From Nitrospinae bacterium AH_259_B05_G02_I21 (GTDB lineage Bacteria; JADFOP01): DNA of 48,824 bases. A program made the position numbers and the translations under genes. How positions within the stretch are numbered: the first letter of the stretch is position 1; each line of letters begins with the position of its first letter. This document shows, piece after piece, positions 7,844-15,699 of this stretch. The notes below the pieces were generated by a model. That model worked only from the letters and a program-made list of their open reading frames with translations. It was not told the origin of the DNA and made no database searches. Where the stretch lies: positions 1 through 48,824 of the forward strand of contig JALLOF010000011.1 of assembly GCA_027717595.1 (NCBI GenBank). Direction: 5' to 3'.

Positions 7844-8911
7844 GTGGCGGTCCCCACGACCATAGCCCCGCACGATTTGGAGATTCGCCTCCGCGACCTG
7901 TCCCGGCCGTGGCGATGGGAGGCCATCTTCGCTAACGAGCGACCCGTTGAGATCGAGGTCGGCACCGGCAACGGGACGTTCCTGGTGAACGCGGCGTTGC
8001 GCAGCCCCGAGCGCGCCTTCCTGGGGATTGAGGTCTCCGGGAAGTTCTTCTCCAAGGCCGTCCGAAGGGCCGCCCGGGAGGGAGCGACCAACGTACGGAT
8101 GGTGTACGCCGATGCGGCCTACGTCCTGCGCCATTGCATCCCGCCCACCTCGGTCGCCGCCTACCACTTCTACTTCCCTGAGCCATGGCCCAAGAAGCGC
8201 CACGCCAAGCGCCGGCTCTTTCAGCCAGACATGGTGGCGCGACTGTACGAGACCCTCGAGCCGGGCGGCTACCTCCTGGTGGTCACCGACGTGACCGACT
8301 ACTTCGAGACCATCGAAGCGCTCCTTATCGCCGAGGCCCGCCTCGAGCGCCTGGAGGAGTCCACCCCTCCGCTTGAGAGCGCCCGAGGGCGGACCATGAC
8401 GAGCTACGAGAAGAAGTACCGTGCCGAGGGCCGGGGCATCCATTACGGCGTATGGTGGAGGCCCCCCACGGACCCGGTGGAGGTGGAGCCCCCACCCGCC
8501 GACGCACCGCTCGAGGCCTTGAAGGAGGAGCCCATGCCGCACGTCGTCGTTGAGCGTCCCGTGAAGCTGCGGGATTACGTTGCGGGCTTCAGGCCCCTGG
8601 CCCACAAAGAGGCCACGACCGTGTGCAAGGCCACGGAAGCGTACCTGAACAGCACGGGCACGACCGCTCTGGTCGAGGCCGTGGTCATCGAGGAGGGGCT
8701 CCCGCAGAAGTTTTTCGTCCTGGTGAGTGAGAAGCCGGGCCAGGCCACCGTCCGGCTGGCGCGCCCGGATGGCCCGGAGAGAACCCGCGGCGTGAAGCGC
8801 CTGCTGGCGCTGGTGGCCAAGGACCTGCTGGACCGATCCCCGAGGTCCGCCTACGGCGCCACGAACATCGAGCCGTTTCTCTTTCACGAGGCACGAGGGG
8901 AAGAGCCCTAA
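7844..8911 (+). CDS. trmB: tRNA (guanine-N7)-methyltransferase TrmB with C-terminal extension
   Basis: SAM-dependent methyltransferase that makes m7G46 in tRNA. It shows the SAM-binding EVGTGNGTFL (residues 38-47), GIEVSGKF, NVRMVYADA and the family signature YFPEPWPKKRHAKRR. TSYEKKYRAEG is the usual end of the TrmB core, near residue 197. Behind it lies an extra tail of roughly 150 residues, rich in Pro and acidic residues before a compact segment; some thermophile TrmB proteins have extensions, but I do not recognise this one. The start is the GTG at 7844 with GGAG upstream. A broken cyclo-ligase-like gene follows in the same direction. Confidence 0.88.
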   Translation: MAVPTTIAPHDLEIRLRDLSRPWRWEAIFANERPVEIEVGTGNGTFLVNAALRSPERAFLGIEVSGKFFSKAVRRAAREGATNVRMVYADAAYVLRHCIPPTSVAAYHFYFPEPWPKKRHAKRRLFQPDMVARLYETLEPGGYLLVVTDVTDYFETIEALLIAEARLERLEESTPPLESARGRTMTSYEKKYRAEGRGIHYGVWWRPPTDPVEVEPPPADAPLEALKEEPMPHVVVERPVKLRDYVAGFRPLAHKEATTVCKATEAYLNSTGTTALVEAVVIEEGLPQKFFVLVSEKPGQATVRLARPDGPERTRGVKRLLALVAKDLLDRSPRSAYGATNIEPFLFHEARGEEP

Positions 8912-8962
8912 CGACCCCCGTTAACCCGCTTCCGACCCCTCTCGCTCTGGGACCTGAACGCC

Positions 8963-9609
8963 ATGGAGCCGCACGCGGGCAGCGCGTTTCGGACCAAGCA
9001 GGCCGTCCGCGACTTCGTCTGGGGACGCCTGGAGGAGGCCGGGGCGGCAGGTTTCCCTTTCCCCTCCAGGGTCGCATTCCCAACTTCGCCGGAAGCCGCG
9101 AGGCCGCCTCACGCTTAAAGGAACTGCGGGCGTTCCAGCAGGCCCGGGTCGTCTTTTGCGCGCCCGACTACGCGGTCAAGGCGGCCCGGGACCTTGTGCT
9201 CGCCGAGGGCAAGACGCTGGCCTTCGCCATGCCCCACATGACGGCCTTCCTCCAGATGGATGGGGCGGGCAGACCGACGAGTATCCGGGCCATGGGCCGG
9301 GCGGGCAAGCCGCTTACAAGCCCCATCGACTTCAAGGTCTCAGGCTGCGTGGCGGTGGACCTAAAAGGCAACCGTATCGGGAAAGGCTCCGGCTACGGCG
9401 ACCAAGAGGTGGCCACGCTCCGAGCCTGGGGCCTGCTTCCGCCGGGGCCCTTCCCGTTTGCGGCGCTGTGCCACCCCCTGCAGCTGTTCGACGACCTCTC
9501 CCACCTGGCCGACCCCCACGATGTTCCCGTGACAGCTATCTGCACGCCTGAGAGGGTCATCGCTATAGGGGAGGGACAGGCCGCCGTCGGAGGACCGCAG
9601 CCCCAATGA
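8963..9609 (+). pseudogene. 5-formyltetrahydrofolate cyclo-ligase-like (MTHFSD-like) gene with a frameshift
   Basis: Two frames together make one protein resembling the 5-formyl-THF cyclo-ligase / MTHFSD family. The first runs from the ATG at 8963 (RTKQAVRDFVWGRLEEAG, then GFPFP) and stops at 9118. The second carries GRIPNFAGSREAASRLKEL and, further on, GKGSGYGDQEVA, the nucleotide-binding signature of cyclo-ligases, and ends at 9609. The switch lies in the C-run at 9061-9064; one added C restores a single frame. Cyclo-ligases return 5-formyl-THF to the folate pool using ATP. Whether this is a real mutation or a consensus error cannot be decided here. The 3' end overlaps the convergent yfhO-like gene by 47 bp. 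Confidence 0.7.
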
Positions 9610-11072
9610 GCGAGCCGAGCCAGGCTGCTGCGGAGAGCATCGCAAGGGGAGCAAATCCCCGGGGACGAAAGGTGAAGACGACCCGGTGGCGGCCCGCAGG
9701 CAGAGCCACAGCCCGGCAGCAGACGTTGGCGATAAACCACCGGCCGGGCCGCCCGTCCACCTCAACCCGCCAGCCCGGGTAGGCGGGGTCCGCGAGATAT
9801 AGGTACCCGGCCGTCTCCAGGGCGGCCTCCACCACGACCTGGTTGGGCGCATCCACAATGATTTCGGCGGTGCCGCCGGTGCCCGGCTTCTTAGATTCTG
9901 ACGGCACCTTCCCCGGAGCCAAAGCCCCGGGAGTGACGTAGAGGGCCTCACGGGGGTCGTAGCCGGAGGCCGCCAGCTTCTCTAAGATCGCCCCTCTCCC
10001 ATCCAACACCTCCACCCGCCCGCTGATGACCGCTCTGGGCAACGCCTCCAGGCTTCGATATACCGCCTGGCGTCGTCCGACGAACACCCGTTGGAGCTTG
10101 CGATGGACGAGGCGCTTGCCCGTAGGCCCAAGGACGTAGGCCACGGCGTAAATGTCGGCGAGTCGCTTGAGCGCGATGGGCATGAGGTCGAGCTCCGCCC
10201 GATCGATGGGAAACCCGTGAGCCTTATTGAAGTAGGCGACGAAGTGGTCAAGGACGAGCGTGTCCGAGCCGCCAAAGAAGGCGAAACCCTGGGCTAGGGG
10301 GCGATTGGGAAGGCTGTCGGCTATAGTCATGATCCGATTGGGGCCCACCCGCTGGGAGAGGTAGGCCGCCACCCGGGGCTCCACCGTTAGGTGCTCCAGG
10401 GGGGTCTTCACCCCCCCGAAGGGCATCCCGAAGGCCGCCAGATCGGCCGCCGCAAGGAGGACGACCAGCAAGCCAACCCATCGGGTTTTTATCGTCTGCA
10501 GGCCCGAGAGATACAGCAGGCCCCCGAAGGCGGCCACGACGGCCAGGGCCCGGACCACTCCGAGGCGGGCCACGGTGTAAGTCTCCTCCAGCACCGTCCT
10601 ATCGAGGGGTGAGGCGGGAAGGGAAAAGCGCGTCTCACCCTCAACGTGGGCCCACCGGATGATGGATTCCCAGGTGTTGGCCGGAACCGTCGTCCACAGC
10701 CAGAGGCCGAGAGCTGCTGCGCCGGCTACGAGAAGGAGACCCCCTCCCAGGCGGCGAGCCCGAGGGCGGCCTGCCTCCTCACGCTCGGAGCGCCCCGCCA
10801 TCCAAGCCTCCAGGCCCCACCCGGCCAGGACGGCGAGGGCGAGGCCCGCGATGGCAATGAACTTCGAGTAGCCCCGGAAAGCCCGAAAGCCGGGAAGAGC
10901 GGCCAGCAGCTCACCGAGGCCGGGGATGGCCCCATCGAGGGCCAGCACTAGTGACGCCGCCCCCATGGCGGCCAAAGCCACGACCGAAGGATGACGCCTT
11001 CGAACCAGGGCGAGGGCCGCGAAAGCCAAGGGGACGAGGCCGACGTAGAGACACATCTCCCAGTAAAAGAAC
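9563..11072 (-). pseudogene. YfhO-like membrane protein, C-terminal part (cut by insertion)
   Basis: The distal portion of a YfhO-like bacterial membrane protein (GT-C-like, often linked to glycosylation of cell-wall polymers). It starts directly at the target duplication of the IS1595-family element. The first codons read FFYWE and continue into hydrophobic segments, a soluble C-terminal domain with a repeated V/A pattern, then a last membrane helix ending in RRRPVPPL. Joining 14762-13838 to 11064-9563 with one duplication copy removed gives 809 codons in a single frame, so the disruption is only the insertion. An internal ATG at 11056 could start a fragment, but it would lack the N-terminal membrane domain. 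Confidence 0.88.
11065..11072. repeat. Target-site duplication, left copy
   Basis: AAAAGAAC immediately before the left end of the element, identical to 13838-13845. Eight bases is the length usual for IS1595-family transposition. Confidence 0.9.
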
Positions 11073-11106
11073 GGCGTTTGTATCGATAATAAACCTAAGC
11101 TGAGAG

Positions 11107-11259
11107 CTACTTCTGGCGGGGTTCTTTCTTCTTCTTTTTCTTCTTTTTCCTTGGCTTCGGTGGGGTTTCCAGGAGGCGTTTTGCTATTTTGTCAAAGGGA
11201 GCTGGTTCAATCTCATCTTCTTTTATTAATGAACCATTGTCTTTATGCTTCTTGTTCAT
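11107..11259 (-). CDS. 50-aa Lys-rich protein of the IS1595 passenger operon
   Basis: A small open frame too short for ordinary gene finders. It starts with MNKKHKDNGSLIK, has a central PFDKIAKRLLETPPKPR and ends in a run of eight consecutive lysines before EPRQK. The ATG at 11259 lies inside the end of the PIN gene (17-nt overlap), the same arrangement as the other joints of this operon, which argues that it is translated. It ends 34 bp inside the element's left terminus. The basic tail suggests binding to nucleic acid, ribosome or the acidic PIN partner (inference). I do not recognise a named family. Confidence 0.65.
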   Translation of the reverse strand: MNKKHKDNGSLIKEDEIEPAPFDKIAKRLLETPPKPRKKKKKKKKEPRQK

Positions 11260-11785
11260 CGCCACTTTGTTCCAACATATCTTCTTGACGATATTCTCCG
11301 GGTAGCAATTGAGTCTCCGAGGGAGTAATAACCCTTAAACCAAGGGCCTTAATTTTTGGCTTTGCCGATTCCTTTTTGGGTCTATTGTCAGTTGTCATAA
11401 ACTCTTGACACCCCATGCGCAAAGCAGAAGCAACATGAATTCCATCAGCACCACTTAGTGTAATATCATGTTTCCATCGAAGGTCTCTAGCATCCTCAGC
11501 TATAAACAAATCTGGCTGGACAAGCCGGATATATTGTCCAGAGGTTAAGATGCTCGTAAATAATTGCTTAATATCGTCGTTTATTTCTCCGTCTGCATGA
11601 GTACATTCAGCAACGGTGAGTGTTGAGGTATAAGCCTCCATATCTCCGGCCTTGGCTGCCTCTAACATCATCTTCAAAAACAAAACTTCCCTCTCGCGGT
11701 CTATGCCTATTTGCTTCCCCACCTTTTGTTTGGCCATATCAATGAAACAAGCAGAGTCAATATAGATTTTTGGCTTACTCGGCAT
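11243..11785 (-). CDS. PIN-domain protein (passenger gene)
   Basis: A 180-aa protein with the acidic set of a PIN-type metal-dependent ribonuclease: D10 in YIDSACFID, E60 in TVAECTHAD, D114 in SGADGIHVASAL and D133 in FMTTDNRP. PIN proteins are typical toxins of VapBC pairs and RNA-processing nucleases. The tail after about residue 150 is acidic and extends beyond the domain. It overlaps the 270-aa gene upstream by 11 nt and the 50-aa gene downstream by 17 nt. Neither neighbour looks like a VapB antitoxin, so either a non-standard inhibitor or a different role is possible. Confidence 0.8.
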   Translation of the reverse strand: MPSKPKIYIDSACFIDMAKQKVGKQIGIDREREVLFLKMMLEAAKAGDMEAYTSTLTVAECTHADGEINDDIKQLFTSILTSGQYIRLVQPDLFIAEDARDLRWKHDITLSGADGIHVASALRMGCQEFMTTDNRPKKESAKPKIKALGLRVITPSETQLLPGEYRQEDMLEQSGDEQEA

Positions 11786-12587
11786 CGCCGCGTATTTTGT
11801 CGAGGTAATCTTCGGTTGTTAGTTCTCCCGTCAAGTCTGGTGCGATGCCAAAGAACCGCTCAAAATCTTCTTCAGAAATATCTTGAGCAACGCGGACTTC
11901 TTGTACACGTAGCTGTTCTATCTTTTTGTCAGCCTTACTCGCACTAATCATGCCCGATATATGAACAATGGCCTCTTTTTTCTCCAACAGTTTCCATATC
12001 TCAGGATAGCGTTCCACAGAGAAAGAACACTTAATAAGCTTATTGGTGGACAACTCTCTAATGTCAAAATATGGTGGGTGGGCCTCCTTATACAAAGAAT
12101 GAACCGCGCCCTGAACTGAACCATAATATTCGACTACGCTTTCTACCCACTTCGATATTGCTTCTGATTTCTCTTTAGACAAATAGTGCCAAGCTGGTTT
12201 CGGTTTCCCCACTTCATATATTCCAAGGCCCACAACTTCATCAGGCTCAGCAGGGATGGCAATTTTTGCAAACTGGGCCATAGTAGCCCTTCGAACGGGG
12301 CCATCCAACTCGGCAAGTTCGGGCTCAAAAGTTGTAGCGTATTCCAGCGCATCATTGTATTTATTAACTTGCTCTTCGGTGGGCTCTCCTACATATTCCG
12401 CAGTAAAGCTCAATGAACGGCTTTCAAAATCGACGGCTAGCCACTGACCTTTCGCTATATCGAGGCCCACATCTTCGCCAACCATCCGAAAGAACCTTTC
12501 GGATTCCTTCGAAATATCTCCAAGCGTATCCAAGGGAACGCCAGGCTTCCCCTTGCTTAGCTCAATTCTTATGCGGAGCCGAGCCAT
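11775..12587 (-). CDS. 270-aa protein of unknown function (passenger gene)
   Basis: I do not recognise a named family. The N-terminal part (about 1-75) looks beta-rich, with LRIRIELSKGKPGVPLDTL and a SLSFTAEYVGEPTEEQ segment. A central part (about 95-125) has GPVRRATMAQFAKIA and DEVVGLGIYEVGKPKP. The C-terminal third contains alternating strands (IRELSTNKLIKCSFSVERYP, AIVHISGMISASKA) that may form a small OB- or Ig-like unit. No membrane segment or signal peptide is seen. It overlaps the transposase end by 19 nt and the PIN gene by 11 nt, so its expression is tied to both. A role as partner or inhibitor of the PIN protein is only an inference from order. Confidence 0.7.
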   Translation of the reverse strand: MARLRIRIELSKGKPGVPLDTLGDISKESERFFRMVGEDVGLDIAKGQWLAVDFESRSLSFTAEYVGEPTEEQVNKYNDALEYATTFEPELAELDGPVRRATMAQFAKIAIPAEPDEVVGLGIYEVGKPKPAWHYLSKEKSEAISKWVESVVEYYGSVQGAVHSLYKEAHPPYFDIRELSTNKLIKCSFSVERYPEIWKLLEKKEAIVHISGMISASKADKKIEQLRVQEVRVAQDISEEDFERFFGIAPDLTGELTTEDYLDKIRGDAE

Positions 12588-13489
12588 GATGATGAGTCCC
12601 GGTATAACAGCCTCTTGCCTTCGATGCCTTTTAGCGCGATTTCCGTTCGTTCCATGTCGGAAATCTCGCGGTTGTTATAGCGAAAGTCAAATTCTCCAAT
12701 GTATCGCTTTAAGTGTCTAGCACCGACGTGCTGATACACCCCCGTTAGTCCTCGCTTTAGAATACTAAAGTAGTTCTCAATCGTGTTGGTGGAAATTGGG
12801 CCTCTAACGTATTCGCCTTTCCTGTGTTGGATGACACTATGCTTCTCAAAGTCAAGGCCAGTGCCATCATAAGTCCGCGAATCATCCGTCACAATATGGG
12901 TATCTTCCTCGATTTGTTCTCTCATTATTGGTTTTAGTGTCCTAGCATTGACAGCAGGAACATGGAAGGACCGAACCTCACCGCCTTTCTCAACAAGGGA
13001 AAATATCTTTTCCTTGTGCATGTAGCCACGCGCACCTTTCCGATGCTTGCCGACGTTACCCCAAAAGGTCTCATCGACTTCAACCACCCGTCCCTTGCCG
13101 CCTAGCTTTTCAGCAAACACGGGGTCTTTCATGGCCTCACGAATACGATGAGTCATGAACCAAGCGGTCTTGTAAGTTACACCGAGCATCCTATGAAGCT
13201 GGTGCGTACTGATTCCTTTTTTGGAGGAACATAGAAGGTAGGATGCGGTCAGCCACTTATGCAACGGAATCTTGCTCCGCTCGAAAAGGGTTCCGACCGT
13301 TACGGTGAATTGCTTATCACACTTGCCACACTTTAGCAAACCGGGCCTTGCGGTCTTGCCCTTGATGCGATATATCTTCTCGGTTCCGTCGCACTTAGGG
13401 CAAACCGGGCCATCAGGCCAACGGATACCCTCAAGGTACTCACGGGCCTTATTCTCATCGTGAAAATATGGTTCGGTTAGGATGGACAT
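12569..13489 (-). CDS. IS1595-family (ISXO2-like) transposase
   Basis: A 306-aa transposase. An N-terminal zinc ribbon with two CxxC pairs (CPKC ... CGKC) precedes the helical KIPLHKWLTASYLL part. The DDE-type ISXO2 domain follows: VEVDETFWGNVGKHRKGARG, VTDDSRTYDGT, and STNTIENYFSILKRGLTGVYQHV with the third acidic position in TIEN. The end, YIGEFDFRYNNR, is typical. The start is the ATG at 13489 behind GGAGGGGG; an ATG 15 nt upstream is possible. It is intact and probably active, given the clean target duplication around the element. Confidence 0.93.
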   Translation of the reverse strand: MSILTEPYFHDENKAREYLEGIRWPDGPVCPKCDGTEKIYRIKGKTARPGLLKCGKCDKQFTVTVGTLFERSKIPLHKWLTASYLLCSSKKGISTHQLHRMLGVTYKTAWFMTHRIREAMKDPVFAEKLGGKGRVVEVDETFWGNVGKHRKGARGYMHKEKIFSLVEKGGEVRSFHVPAVNARTLKPIMREQIEEDTHIVTDDSRTYDGTGLDFEKHSVIQHRKGEYVRGPISTNTIENYFSILKRGLTGVYQHVGARHLKRYIGEFDFRYNNREISDMERTEIALKGIEGKRLLYRDSSSWLGSA

Positions 13490-13542
13490 CTCAACCCCCT
13501 CCATAGGAGTTTAGCATAGTACTTTTCCCCCATCACCTTGAT

Positions 13543-13787
13543 AGCTGTAAAGTTGACAGTGAAAAAAACACCTAGCCCTTCTCCCTTGTCTTCTGCAACC
13601 GTTCAACCTTGGCCTTGCTCAGCAGTTTAATCTTTTGGGCTCCGACCATTTGGACGACCGGCAGTTTTCCTTCCTCTATCATTTGATGAACTCGCATTTT
13701 GGATACTTCTAAAATAATGGCTGCCTCTGCAGGTGTGATTAGGTCTTGATAGGCCATACCTCTAATATAGGCTTAAACTTTACAGCT
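13543..13787. promoter_or_regulatory. Inverted 12-bp operator pair around the HTH gene
   Basis: AGCTGTAAAGTT at 13543-13554 and its exact reverse complement at 13776-13787 flank the HTH gene. The right copy lies between the predicted -35 and -10 of that gene; the left copy lies just ahead of the transposase. This arrangement fits binding by the HTH protein to control both itself and transposition (inference). Confidence 0.5.
13572..13757 (-). CDS. Small MerR/excisionase-like HTH protein of the element
   Basis: A 61-aa protein with one helix-turn-helix of the excisionase / HTH_17 type: LITPAEAAIILEVSKMRVHQ then MIEEGKLPVVQMVG and a short basic tail. Such proteins bind DNA as regulators or architectural factors of mobile elements. 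It is the first gene inside the right end of the element, 82 nt ahead of the transposase. Its ATG lies where transcription is expected to start from the promoter at 13764-13792, so the message may be leaderless. A matched pair of 12-bp inverted sites flanks the gene. Confidence 0.8.
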   Translation of the reverse strand: MAYQDLITPAEAAIILEVSKMRVHQMIEEGKLPVVQMVGAQKIKLLSKAKVERLQKTREKG

Positions 13788-13792
13788 GTCAA
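13764..13792 (-). promoter_or_regulatory. Strong predicted sigma-70 promoter for the HTH gene
   Basis: On the minus strand, TTGACA (13792-13787) and TATATT (13769-13764) are separated by 17 bp. The spacer holds the 12-bp repeat shared with the transposase upstream region. Confidence 0.65.
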
Positions 13793-13837
13793 GTAAAAAG
13801 CGGGCTTTTGGCAGGGTTTCTTATGTATACAAACGCC

Positions 13838-13845
13838 AAAAGAAC
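13838..13845. repeat. Target-site duplication, right copy
   Basis: AAAAGAAC directly after the right end of the element, identical to 11065-11072. Confidence 0.9.
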
Positions 13846-14762
13846 CGTCCCCAATAGGTGCTCCCGAGGTGATTGCCAAAAAGGTCTGGCACGACCAGCG
13901 TGGCGAGGTTTTCCGGCGGGAGGTGAAACCACCTCACCCACTCGCGGGCCTCGACGGCCTGGCGCACCGAGTGGGTAAAGAACTCAAAGGTGGGGACCAC
14001 CTGGACGGCGACGAGCGCCGCGCCCAAGGCCCCTGCGGCCGCAAGGCGCCCTGCGGCCCTGAGCGCCGCCTCTTTGCTCTCAGCCGTCTGGGCGAGCCGC
14101 ACCCCCCCATAGACGGCCATCCCCACCATTGCGAAGGCAACGTACTGGAGGTGGCCGGCCAGGACCATCAAGGCAACCGCCCAGGCCAGGGCCACCGCCG
14201 CCAGACCTCTCCGCCCACCCGTGAGCGTTCGTTCCAAAGCGGCCAGGCTCAATGGAATCCAAGGTATCGTGCAGACATTTGAAAGGTGGCCGGCGTAGAC
14301 GGCCAGCACCAGATGGGCGCTCCAGCCGAAAACCACCCCGGCGAGCGCCGCAGGGAGACGGCCCATTCCCACGGAGCGCCCGAAGAGATAGGTCCCCGAG
14401 GCGGCAAGCCCAAGGTGAAGGGCCACGGTCACGTTGATGGCCGCCCAGACGGGCAAGGCGAGGAAGAGGAAGTTCAGCGGATATAGGAGCGCCGATTGGG
14501 GATTGGCGAAGTAGGGCGTACCGCCGAAGAGGTAAGGGTTCCAGAAAGGAAAGACCCCACGGGCCAAAGACCCGAACCCAAAGGCCCGGCCACCGAAGAA
14601 CTCCCGTGCCACATCGCTGTAGGGGTGGCCCACCACCCCGGGCGAGGCGGAAAACAGGCTTGGCGCCAGTAGCGCGAAGCCGAGGAGCATCAGGCCCAAC
14701 AACACGGGAAGGTCATGCCGGGTGAGCCATTCATCGGTGCGGGTCGACGGACTGGACGACAT
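13838..14762 (-). pseudogene. YfhO-like membrane protein, N-terminal part (cut by insertion)
   Basis: The first 308 codons of the disrupted YfhO-like gene. The ATG at 14762 opens a cytoplasmic stretch, then several membrane helices (LPVLLGLMLLGFALLAPSLF, and others through residue 260). Conserved GT-C/YfhO features include GHPYSDVAREFF, FPFWNPYLFGGTPYFANPQS and YAGHLSNVCTIPWIP. The native frame ends at YWGRFF where the element begins; the read-through adds only WRLYT from the element terminus. The protein as left would be a truncated membrane domain. Excision restores reading into 11064. This is the clearest recent gene loss in the window. Confidence 0.88.
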
Positions 14763-14861
14763 GGTTCGGGTCTCTCGGGGGCTCCTCGGCTCTCGGTATG
14801 CAGGGCTATGGTACCATTCCCTCGATGGACGGACAATGAAGCCCGGTTAGGAGAGGAGGAC

Positions 14862-15554
14862 GTGGATAGCCTGGAGACAATCGCCGCCGAGGTGGTGGCC
14901 TGCCAGAGGTGCCCGCGGCTGCGAGACCACTGTCTGGAGGCCGCCCGAAAAAAAAGGCGGGCCTACGCCGAGGAGGACTACTGGGGCCGGCCCGTGCCGG
15001 GCTTCGGGGACGCCTCGGCTCGGCTGGTCGTGGTGGGGCTCGCCCCGGCCGCCCATGGGGCCAACCGCACCGGACGGCTCTTCACCGGCGACACATCGGG
15101 CGACTGGCTATGGCGGGCCCTCAACGAGACCGGCTTCGCCTCCAAGCCGCACGGCCGCTCGCGGGACGACGGACTGGTTCTAACGGGCTGCTACGTGACG
15201 GCGGCGGCCCGGTGCGCCCCGCCGAAGAACCGTCCCGTGGCCGCTGAGCTCGCCGCCTGCCGACCCTACCTGGCCGGGGAGCTGCGGCTGCTACCCCACG
15301 CCTCGGCCTACCTGGCCCTGGGGCGTATCGCCTTCGAGGCCCTCCTGGCCACCCTACGAGAGCTCGGCCTCGGCCCGCTGCCCGCCCGGGGCGCCTTTCG
15401 CCACGGCGGCCTCTGGCCGCTCGAGCCCGGAGGGCGGACGCTCCTTGCTTCCTACCACCCGAGCCGCCAGAACACCCAGACCCGTCGCCTGACCCGAAGG
15501 ATGTTCCACGCCGTCTTCCGCCGGGCACGGACGCTCACCACGGAACACTTATAA
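14862..15554 (+). CDS. Family 5 (UDGb-type) uracil-DNA glycosylase
   Basis: DNA repair enzyme that removes uracil and some other deaminated bases. An N-terminal Cys set (CQRCPRLRDHC, about residues 13-23) belongs to the iron-sulfur cluster of families 4 and 5. RPVPGFGDASARLVVVGLAP and AHGANRTGRLFTGDTSG form motif A of family 5, TAAARCAPPKNRP follows, and SYHPSRQNTQT is the C-terminal motif with the active-site His. I chose the GTG at 14862 because it gives the N-terminus usual for the family; its AGGAGG is only 2 nt away. An in-frame ATG at 14808 would add 18 residues. The last ten codons are duplicated at 19.7 kb. Confidence 0.88.
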   Translation: MDSLETIAAEVVACQRCPRLRDHCLEAARKKRRAYAEEDYWGRPVPGFGDASARLVVVGLAPAAHGANRTGRLFTGDTSGDWLWRALNETGFASKPHGRSRDDGLVLTGCYVTAAARCAPPKNRPVAAELAACRPYLAGELRLLPHASAYLALGRIAFEALLATLRELGLGPLPARGAFRHGGLWPLEPGGRTLLASYHPSRQNTQTRRLTRRMFHAVFRRARTLTTEHL

Positions 15555-15603
15555 GCGGCTTCGGATAGGGGTTTTGGATGATTGTTGACGACGAGAGCCG
15601 AAA
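15522..15603. repeat. Direct repeat A (end of UDG gene and following spacer)
   Basis: An 82-bp segment matching 19709-19790 with about 11 differences (my count by eye). It spans the last codons of the uracil-DNA glycosylase and the first 49 nt after it. Similarity resumes further on (AATCAGTCG, then AGAGCCT) after a stretch present only in the other copy. Confidence 0.8.
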
Positions 15604-15649
15604 TCAGTCGTAAGTTCTGAGGAAATAAGAGCCTACAGTTTCAGGGCCG

Positions 15650-15677
15650 GAGGGCGCCCGGCGTGGGCGCCCCCCTC
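15650..15677 (-). terminator. GC-rich hairpin after the subtilase gene
   Basis: An inverted repeat, GAGGGCGCCC ... GGGCGCCCCCCTC, with a 5-nt loop lies about 25 nt past the subtilase stop on the minus strand. There is no U-run after it, so intrinsic termination is uncertain. Confidence 0.35.
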
Positions 15678-15699
15678 AGGCTCGACGAGGGCTGCTACA

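Larger units (their letters stand above)
11073..13837 (-). mobile_element. IS1595-family element with passenger genes (2,765 bp)
   Basis: A complete insertion with matched ends. The left terminus 11073-11095 and the right terminus 13815-13837 are inverted repeats starting GGCGTTTGTAT, matching at 20 of 23 positions. The element is flanked by the 8-bp duplication AAAAGAAC. It carries, all on the minus strand, a small HTH protein, an ISXO2-like transposase, a 270-aa protein, a PIN-domain protein and a 50-aa Lys-rich protein, the last four overlapping. Its base composition is clearly more AT-rich than the flanks. It sits inside a yfhO-like gene whose frame is restored exactly on excision, so the insertion is recent. 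IS1595 members with passenger genes are known as a class. Confidence 0.92.

Noticed and set aside
9563-11056. Independent 497-aa membrane protein gene
   Set aside because: It begins directly at the target duplication of the element and continues exactly the frame of 13838-14762, so it is the second part of one disrupted gene.
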